Assembly: GCA_017743585.1 (NCBI GenBank) | Contig: JAGHYP010000157.1 | Location: 1-6,754 of the forward strand | Source of the DNA: Chloroflexota bacterium | GTDB lineage: Bacteria; Chloroflexota; Anaerolineae; Aggregatilineales; UBA2796 | Length of the DNA: 6,754 nucleotides | Direction of reading: 5' to 3' | Shown: positions 1-4,622 of the stretch, one piece after another | Numbering within the stretch: position 1 is the stretch's first letter | Layout of the letters: every line of letters begins with the position of its first letter | Made by a program: the position numbers and the translations under genes | Notes under the pieces: model-generated | The model's input: only the letters and a program-made list of their open reading frames with translations | Told to the model about the DNA's origin: nothing | Database searches by the model: none

Positions 1-1
1 T

Positions 2-1171
2 CGCGTTGACCTGACGCTGCCCGATGGCAGTCCTGCTAGCGCCGCACGGCAGGACTTCCTCGAAGCGAACACAATCGTGCAAGTGGATAGCGTCTCGCAG
101 GGCTACCTGACCTTTGAGGATAATTATTCCAAGCAGCTGATCGCGACCGTCTTCCTGATGCAAGGCAGCAGCTTGGCGATTGAACGCGCAGCGCGTCCGC
201 GCTTCGAGTGGAGCGCCGAGCCTTACACCATTCGCCTGCGCAACGCCATCGGACGCTTTTGGGTTGACTTGCCGTCAGGCGTGGCGCGCGAGATCGTGTT
301 AGAGCTTGAGTCAGAGGCAGGCAAGGCGCGCTTCAGCAAAGCGGGCAATTTTCGTCTATACAGCAGCAGCCAGCAGATTGATCTGCACGTTGACGAGGGC
401 AGCGCCATGCTGCAAGCGCCAAGTGGCGAGCTGCGCACGGTCAACGCTGGCGAGATCGGCACGCTGCTGCGCGAGCCGCTCGGCAGCGGCACGCTCCTGG
501 TGCGCGCCACGCACTTCGAGCGCTTGAACGCCGACTTCGGCGCGCGCCACGATATCAGCACCAATCCCGCCCTGCCGTTCGGCTGGGCGTGTACGAGCCG
601 CGCCAACCGACCGAATGAGCCGCAGGGCAGCTTCGAGCGCAGTTTATTCGAGCAGCAAGTGGTCTTGATTATGCAACGGCTCGGCCAGGGGCTAGATCAC
701 GCCGAGACCAGCTGCCAGTACACTTTCAGCGAAGATGATAGCCTACTGCTGAGCGTTCCGCGCCGCAGCCTGAGCGCTTATGATTCGTTGTACATCCGCG
801 CGCGCGTGCGCATCCGCAGCCAAGACGTGACCACGTGCGGCATTCAAGGCTCAGAGTGTCCTGTCATGATCCAGCTGGACTATTTGGGTGAGAATAACGT
901 CCCTGAAAGTCCGCAGGTGTGGCGGCACGGCTTCTACACGCTGCGTCCGCCGACCGACGAGAATCCGACCACTTGCGATACCTGCTTGCAAGAGCATGAG
1001 AAGATCAATCCTGATACGTGGTACATCTACGACTCAGGCGACCTATTCAAGCTCTTGGCAGGCGCGCGCAAGCCTGAGAGCCTCCTCAGGTTGCGGGTCT
1101 ACGCCTCAGGACACGCTTATGATTCCATCATCGCCAATTTGCAGGTGCTGGGCGGGCGCCGAGCGCAGTGA
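2..1171 (+). CDS. FecR-like domain protein, 5'-truncated
   Basis: The frame is open from the window edge to a TGA at 1169-1171, so about 389 C-terminal residues are visible and the true start lies upstream; the GTG at 77 is simply an internal codon. The first half is beta-rich and reads like FecR-type domains: a segment around residues 24-60 (QVDSVSQGYLTFEDN) and a later repeat-like strand set near residues 110-155 (LHVDEGSAMLQAPSGELRTVNAGE). The second half, from about residue 185, resembles a jelly-roll/carbohydrate-binding-like domain and contains six cysteines (WACTS, TSCQY, TTCGIQGSEC, TTCDTC), which fits an extracytoplasmic, disulfide-bonded domain. FecR domains elsewhere act as periplasmic sensors or cell-surface modules; the role here is unknown. 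No membrane segment or signal peptide lies in the visible part. It ends 2 bp before the stop of the convergent Nudix gene. FecR-like is a moderately confident call; the C-terminal fold is a guess. Confidence 0.72.
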   Translation, partial: RVDLTLPDGSPASAARQDFLEANTIVQVDSVSQGYLTFEDNYSKQLIATVFLMQGSSLAIERAARPRFEWSAEPYTIRLRNAIGRFWVDLPSGVAREIVLELESEAGKARFSKAGNFRLYSSSQQIDLHVDEGSAMLQAPSGELRTVNAGEIGTLLREPLGSGTLLVRATHFERLNADFGARHDISTNPALPFGWACTSRANRPNEPQGSFERSLFEQQVVLIMQRLGQGLDHAETSCQYTFSEDDSLLLSVPRRSLSAYDSLYIRARVRIRSQDVTTCGIQGSECPVMIQLDYLGENNVPESPQVWRHGFYTLRPPTDENPTTCDTCLQEHEKINPDTWYIYDSGDLFKLLAGARKPESLLRLRVYASGHAYDSIIANLQVLGGRRAQ

Positions 1172-1173
1172 GG

Positions 1174-1722
1174 CTAGGCGCCGAGCGCGCCGAGCGCCAA
1201 TCCAATCGCTAGCGCGGTCGGCGCGCTGACGAACTCGCCCGCCAGCCAGCGGCGCTTGACTTCGGCGAGCGGCAGCAAGTGAACGCTTATCCCACCGACA
1301 TCGCCTGAGTTGGAAGGCGCAACGATGCGCACCTCGCGCGCTAGGAAAACATGCGCCCAGCCGCAGCCGCGATTGGCGTCCATCACATAGCGTCCCAAGA
1401 ACTGCCAGTGCGCTGCTACAGCGCCGCCCTCTTCCAAAAGCTCGCGCGCTGCCGCTGCCTGCGGCGTCTCATCTGCCTCAAGATGCCCTGCCGAGAGCTC
1501 CAGCAAATAATCGCCGACTACTTGCCGATATTGCCGCACGAATAGCACATTGCCATCTGCCGTGAGCGGGAATGTGATCGCGAACGGCGGCAGCTCCACT
1601 TGCAGCCAATTGGTGATCACGCGCCCGTCGGGCAGGCGGAAATCGAGATCGTAAGCGCGCGCAAATGGCGAGCGATCCGCCACAAGGCGCTTGTCAAGCA
1701 CTTGCCAGCGATAGTCGGTCAT
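1174..1722 (-). CDS. Nudix hydrolase, ADP-ribose pyrophosphatase-like
   Basis: A 182-residue protein with a complete Nudix box: G79-x5-E85-x7-R93-E94-L-L-E97-E98-G-G100-A101, which supplies the Mg2+-binding glutamates for hydrolysis of a nucleoside diphosphate linked to another group X. The stretch LELSAGHLE just before and into the box matches the ELPAG-x-x-E pattern of the ADP-ribose pyrophosphatase (NudF) branch, and RQYRQ upstream is also typical of it. The substrate is therefore probably ADP-ribose or a related nucleotide sugar, but the region after the box (MDANRGCGWAH) differs from the usual proline-containing specificity loop, so the substrate is uncertain. The ATG at 1720-1722 lies 4 nt after the stop of the MoxR gene, with no clear Shine-Dalgarno sequence, so translation probably depends on reinitiation after the ATPase. 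It is likely cytoplasmic and the last gene of a two-gene operon. Confidence 0.9.
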   Translation of the reverse strand: MTDYRWQVLDKRLVADRSPFARAYDLDFRLPDGRVITNWLQVELPPFAITFPLTADGNVLFVRQYRQVVGDYLLELSAGHLEADETPQAAAARELLEEGGAVAAHWQFLGRYVMDANRGCGWAHVFLAREVRIVAPSNSGDVGGISVHLLPLAEVKRRWLAGEFVSAPTALAIGLALGALGA

Positions 1723-1726
1723 GGGA

Positions 1727-2695
1727 TCAGTAGCGTCCGCTGCGCGGTCGGGTCGGCGGCAGGTTGCGCCCTTGCCCGCTAATGCCGCCGCGCCGCATCA
1801 GATTGCTGCCTTCGCGGCGCGCGCGCTGTATATCGGATTCATGCTTGAGCAGGACGGTGAGCGTGTTCTCGAGCGTCTGCTCATCGAGCGAGTCGGCGTT
1901 GAGCATCACGAGCGCCTTCGCCCAATCGAGCGTCTCTGCCACGCTCGGATGCTTCTTCAAGTCCATCTGGCGCAAATTCTGGACGACATCCACCACTTGT
2001 TGAGCGATGCGCGCGTTCAGCTGCGGCACGCGCATCCGCACGATGTTCAGCTCTTCTTCGTGATCAGGATAGTTGATCGAGAGATATAAGCAACGCCGCT
2101 TGAGCGCCTCTGAAAGCTCGCGCGTGTTGTTGCTGGTCAAAATCACCATCGGCTGATGTCTGGCGGTCAGCGTGCCTAGCTCAGGGATAGAGACTTGAAA
2201 CTCGCTGAGGACTTCCAGCAGAAATGCCTCGAATTCGGCGTCTGCGCGGTCAATTTCGTCAATCAGAAGCAAGGCCGGCTCAGGCGAGATGATCGCGTCC
2301 AGCAGTGGACGCGGCAACAAGAAGCGCTCCGAGAAGAACACATTTTCCTCAGCGGCGAGCCGATCTGCCGCTTCAGCTAGAGTGGCGGCGTCGCGCAGCA
2401 GGTCTTGCAGTTTATCGCGCAGCAGCTGCGTGTAGAGCATCTGCTTGGCGTATTCCCATTCGTAGAGCGCCTTTTTCTCGTCCAGGCCTTCGTAGCATTG
2501 CAGGCGGATCAGGCGGCGATTGGTCGCTTTTGCCCAAGCCTTGCCGAGTTCGGTCTTGCCGACGCCAGCCGGACCTTCAGAAAGGACGGGCTTGCCGAGC
2601 TTCTCTGCCAAGAAAAGCACTGTGGCAATCTCATCAGAGGCGATGTACTGCTGCTGCTCTAGCGCAGTGATCACCGCGCGGGTGTCGCTGAACAT
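1727..2695 (-). CDS. MoxR-family AAA+ ATPase, CoxD-like
   Basis: A 322-residue AAA+ protein of the MoxR group. Visible motifs: Walker A GPAGVGKT (41-48), Walker B LLLIDE (142-147), sensor 1 ILTSNN (185-190) and an arginine pair R200-R201 in ALKRRC as the candidate arginine finger. The segment RLQCYEGLDEKKALYEW (64-80) and the pattern SVAETLDWAKAL (251-262) are typical of the CoxD-like subfamily, in which the usual SPRA sensor-2 motif is replaced. MoxR ATPases act as chaperones that mature or activate enzyme complexes, normally with a von Willebrand factor A (VWA) partner; CoxD works on CO dehydrogenase. No VWA gene follows here; a Nudix gene does. The last ~30 residues are basic and glycine/proline-rich. 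The ATG at 2693-2695 is the only plausible start because an in-frame stop lies at 2714-2716; a GGGAG at 2707-2711 is 11 nt upstream. The client is unknown. Confidence 0.92.
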   Translation of the reverse strand: MFSDTRAVITALEQQQYIASDEIATVLFLAEKLGKPVLSEGPAGVGKTELGKAWAKATNRRLIRLQCYEGLDEKKALYEWEYAKQMLYTQLLRDKLQDLLRDAATLAEAADRLAAEENVFFSERFLLPRPLLDAIISPEPALLLIDEIDRADAEFEAFLLEVLSEFQVSIPELGTLTARHQPMVILTSNNTRELSEALKRRCLYLSINYPDHEEELNIVRMRVPQLNARIAQQVVDVVQNLRQMDLKKHPSVAETLDWAKALVMLNADSLDEQTLENTLTVLLKHESDIQRARREGSNLMRRGGISGQGRNLPPTRPRSGRY

Positions 2696-2727
2696 AAAAA
2701 TGGAGTCTCCCGTTCAAGCTCTCGGCA

Positions 2728-2830
2728 TGTAGCACGGGCAAAAGATCGCTTGCTCGCATCGAGTTGCCGCCAAGTGAGGAAGACTTGCCTTTTGCACGCA
2801 GGTCGTCTACAGCAGAGAATTGTAGCACGG
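2728..2830. repeat. 10-bp direct repeat TGTAGCACGG
   Basis: TGTAGCACGG occurs at 2728-2737 and again at 2821-2830, identical and in the same orientation, 93 bp apart start to start. On the minus strand each copy reads CCGTGCTACA; the outer copy forms the extended -10 of the predicted MoxR promoter. The pair may be two promoter-like elements or two binding sites for one regulator. A 10-bp match in a 228-bp region is suggestive, not proof. Confidence 0.35.
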
Positions 2831-2848
2831 AGCGTGAAAAGGCGGCAA
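2819..2848 (-). promoter_or_regulatory. Predicted sigma-70-type promoter for the MoxR operon
   Basis: Read on the minus strand, the -35 element is TTGCCG (2843-2848, 4 of 6 matches to TTGACA) and the -10 is TACAAT (2819-2824, 5 of 6 matches to TATAAT). They are 18 nt apart, and the -10 has an extended TG one base upstream (TGCTACAAT). Transcription would start near 2811-2813, giving a leader of about 115 nt before the MoxR ATG. A second, weaker TGCTACAT at 2726-2733 could give a short leader of about 25 nt but has no good -35. Confidence 0.45.
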
Positions 2849-2923
2849 AATGCGCTATGCTCAAGCGTCACGAGCGTTTGAAGCGAAGTGCGTTCAACAC
2901 AATGAGGAGCTTTATCTCAACTC

Positions 2924-3385
2924 ATGGGCAAAATTCACGATGTGGTGGTCAAAAAACTGGTGACGCATTGCGATGATCGCGGCTATCTGCGCGAGATTCT
3001 GCGCGATGACGATGGCTTGCTACGCCGCTTCGGTCAAATCACGGTCACCAAGACCTATCCAAACGTCATCAAGGCGTTTCACTGGCATCGGCATCAGGAT
3101 GATATTTGGTATGTGGCGAGCGGCATGGCGCGCGTGGTGATGTACGACCGACGCCCTGAATCGCCCACGTACCGCGAGACGATGGTTGTGTACGCTGGCG
3201 ACGACAACCCTGTCTCAATCCTGATCCCGTGCGGCGTGGCGCACGGCTATCAAGTGCTTGGTAACCAGCCTGTGCTGCTCATCTACACGGTCACGCACAG
3301 CTATAACGCGGCAGCACCTGATGAAGAGCGCATTCCGTTTGACGACCCTGAGATCGGCTTCGATTGGTCAATCAAGAATCGCTAG
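2924..3385 (+). CDS. RmlC-like cupin (dTDP-4-dehydrorhamnose 3,5-epimerase-related)
   Basis: A 153-residue single-domain cupin. The C-terminal half follows the RmlC pattern closely: SPTY (80-83), IPCGVAHGYQVL (101-112), a strand ending YTVTHSY (121-127), then FDDPEIGFDW (139-148). RmlC epimerises C3 and C5 of dTDP-4-keto-6-deoxyglucose in dTDP-rhamnose synthesis. The active site is not standard: by manual alignment His53 keeps the place of the catalytic histidine, but the usual Arg is Lys50 and the usual Lys is Asp60. Instead H53-W-H55-x4-D60-x6-G67 plus P-x-G-x-x-H107 fit the metal-binding cupin motifs. It may be a related sugar-nucleotide epimerase/isomerase or a metal-dependent cupin. The ATG at 2924 is supported by an in-frame stop at 2903-2905; a GAGGAG at 2904-2909 lies 14 nt upstream, rather far. 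No rhamnose genes adjoin it. The 3' end overlaps the Nudix gene by 18 bp. Confidence 0.82.
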   Translation: MGKIHDVVVKKLVTHCDDRGYLREILRDDDGLLRRFGQITVTKTYPNVIKAFHWHRHQDDIWYVASGMARVVMYDRRPESPTYRETMVVYAGDDNPVSILIPCGVAHGYQVLGNQPVLLIYTVTHSYNAAAPDEERIPFDDPEIGFDWSIKNR

Positions 3386-3853
3386 GGCAGCAGCAGCACA
3401 GCGCACAACCTCGGCGTGGAAAGGCGAGAGCGGAGGCAATTCCTCGTGCAAGGTGAACCAGCGGTATGCCAACAGCTCATGGCTGAGCCGAATCGGTTGA
3501 TCAGGCCGGCTCAGCCGACACAAATAGCCGATATCCAGATGATGCGGCAACCAGTGCGACTTGGCGATGATCAACGGCCGCACGACTTCCACGCGCAGCC
3601 CCGTCTCTTCGAGCAACTCACGGCGGACGGTCTGATCGGGCGTCTCGCCGCGCTTCATGCCGCCGCCGGGCAACCCCCAAGGCGTCAGCGGGTGAAAGGC
3701 ATGCTCGACGAGCAGGAGCTGCCCTTCGGCGTTGAAAACCGCGCCGACCGCGCCGACGGTCACGCGGGCATAGAACGGTCGCAGCAAGCGCAGCGGGATG
3801 TGGACTAACCACGGCGCGCGGCGCAGCAGGTTAGCGAAACGACGCGACGTCAT
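3368..3853 (-). CDS. Nudix hydrolase coupled to the Ubl-FHA gene
   Basis: A 161-residue Nudix protein with a complete box: G64-x5-E70-x7-R78-E79-L-L-E82-E83-T-G85-L86, preceded by PWGLPGG, the usual lead-in strand and turn. These residues bind the metal used to cleave a nucleoside-diphosphate-linked substrate. Outside the box there is no specificity signature I recognise; it is not of the ADP-ribose pyrophosphatase type seen in the other Nudix protein of this window. The first ~30 residues (LLRRAPWLVHIPLRLLRPFYAR) are basic and hydrophobic, perhaps an amphipathic helix that could touch the membrane. The ATG at 3851-3853 overlaps the FHA gene's stop as ATGA, implying translational coupling; no strong Shine-Dalgarno sequence is seen. 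The TGA at 3368-3370 lies inside the 3' end of the convergent cupin gene. Whether it serves the T7SS-like unit is unknown. Confidence 0.88.
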   Translation of the reverse strand: MTSRRFANLLRRAPWLVHIPLRLLRPFYARVTVGAVGAVFNAEGQLLLVEHAFHPLTPWGLPGGGMKRGETPDQTVRRELLEETGLRVEVVRPLIIAKSHWLPHHLDIGYLCRLSRPDQPIRLSHELLAYRWFTLHEELPPLSPFHAEVVRCAAAALAILD

Positions 3854-4545
3854 GTGTTGGTCTTCGGATCGACCGTCGTCCGTCTCATGCTCGGCGCATC
3901 CTGCGTCGTCCCGTGCCGCAAGCCAAAGGTCAAGGTAATCTTGCCGACGCGAATCTTATCGCCTGGGTGCATGGCGCGCTTCTCGCCGACGCGCACCATG
4001 CTGTTGTTCAAATAAGCAGGGTTGTGTTCAGCCAAGCTCTCGATGAAGAACTGCCCTTGACTCTCAGTGATCCGCGCGTGGTAGCGCGAGACGCTCTTGG
4101 CATCCTCGTAGTTCTCTAAATTGACCGCTAAGAACTCGCGGCTGGCGGGATTGCTGGGATCAGGGCGACCGATGATGGCAGGCTGGAAGGTGATATCGAA
4201 AATCTCGCCGCGCGAGTCCTCGCGGAGGTAGGGACGCCTGCTGGTGCTGAGCATGATACGCGAGGCGTTGCCGCCTAGCGCTGCCTCACGGCGCGCGGCG
4301 CGCCGCTCGCAGCTGAAAAGCAGGCGCTCGCCTGTTTTGATGCCTTGCTCCTCAAGCGTTTTTTCAGGATCGAGCAATCTGCCGTTGCTCTCAACGCGCA
4401 GCACGTAGAGCGCATCTTCGGGCAGGTTGAACTCTCTGATCGTCTCTTCGATCAGCGTGCGCACGGGCAGATTTTCGCGCACTGAGGCTTCTTGCTCAGG
4501 CGAATCGAACAGATCGGATGAGATAGTCACAACTAGACGGCCCAA
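3850..4545 (-). CDS. Ubiquitin-like (EsaB/YukD-type) + FHA domain protein
   Basis: A 231-residue soluble protein with two domains. Residues 3-79 look like a ubiquitin fold: strand LVVTISS, a helix around 28-40, and the ubiquitin-like run NGRLLDPEKTLEEQGI followed by GERLLF, as in EsaB/YukD of type VII secretion loci. A charged linker (80-115) leads to an FHA domain (about 117-208) with G126-R127, S153-R154-Y-H156, N175 and N180, the residues that normally bind phosphothreonine peptides. The tail (209-231) is Thr-rich and holds TTQD (213-216) and TTVD (223-226), both of the T-x-x-D type favoured by FHA domains. The start is TTG at 4543-4545; an in-frame TAG at 4561-4563 rules out anything further upstream, and GAGG lies 4 nt before it (a GTG at 4528-4530 is the alternative). 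It follows the EccC-like ATPase gene by 77 bp and is probably an adaptor or regulator of that motor. Confidence 0.85.
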   Translation of the reverse strand: MGRLVVTISSDLFDSPEQEASVRENLPVRTLIEETIREFNLPEDALYVLRVESNGRLLDPEKTLEEQGIKTGERLLFSCERRAARREAALGGNASRIMLSTSRRPYLREDSRGEIFDITFQPAIIGRPDPSNPASREFLAVNLENYEDAKSVSRYHARITESQGQFFIESLAEHNPAYLNNSMVRVGEKRAMHPGDKIRVGKITLTFGLRHGTTQDAPSMRRTTVDPKTNT

Positions 4546-4583
4546 TCTTCCTCGCTCTTTCTAGTCTTCTTTGCGCATAAGCG

Positions 4584-4610
4584 GCCTGCTCTGCGCGGTG
4601 CAGAGCAGGC
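4584..4610 (-). terminator. 11-bp perfect hairpin after the ATPase gene
   Basis: The inverted repeat GCCTGCTCTGC (4584-4594) and GCAGAGCAGGC (4600-4610) is perfect over 11 bp with a 5-nt loop. On the minus strand it begins 12 nt after the ATPase stop codon and ends 38 nt before the TTG start of the Ubl-FHA gene. No U-tract follows on either strand, so it is not a classical intrinsic terminator. It could be an attenuator, an mRNA-processing or 3'-end-protecting stem, or a terminator of a U-independent type. The structure is certain from the sequence; the function is not. Confidence 0.5.
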
Positions 4611-4622
4611 ACACACGTGACG

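Larger units (their letters stand above)
2696..2923. promoter_or_regulatory. Divergent intergenic control region
   Basis: These 228 bp separate the divergently transcribed MoxR and cupin genes and are less GC-rich than the coding DNA around them. They hold a good minus-strand promoter (2819-2848), a 10-bp direct repeat (2728-2737 and 2821-2830), a 7-bp stem with one G-U pair (2861-2867 with 2875-2881), and an overlapping TTGAA-N10-TTCAA inverted repeat (2878-2882 and 2893-2897). For the cupin only a weak promoter is visible: TATGCT at 2856-2861 with GTGAAA at 2834-2839 (16-nt spacing). No convincing coding sequence was found here. Confidence 0.6.

Noticed and set aside
223..606. 127-codon open frame on the minus strand inside the FecR-like gene
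   Set aside because: It lies antisense to a gene with recognisable domain content, its translation is rich in Arg/Ser with no motif, and it has no ribosome binding site; it is a by-product of GC-rich codon use.
2634..2871. Two short minus-strand frames (76 and 66 codons) covering the MoxR promoter region
   Set aside because: They run through the promoter and the MoxR start in other frames and their translations show nothing recognisable; a leader peptide was considered, but no ribosome binding site supports it.
2902..2925. ATGAG/CTCAT 5-bp stem enclosing the cupin ribosome binding site and start, as a translational switch
   Set aside because: Only 5 weak base pairs over a 14-nt loop; too unstable to claim a riboswitch or thermosensor.
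3416..3808. 130-codon + strand open frame opposite the second Nudix gene
   Set aside because: The opposite strand encodes a perfect Nudix box; this frame gives a low-complexity Arg/Gln-rich sequence with no recognisable domain.
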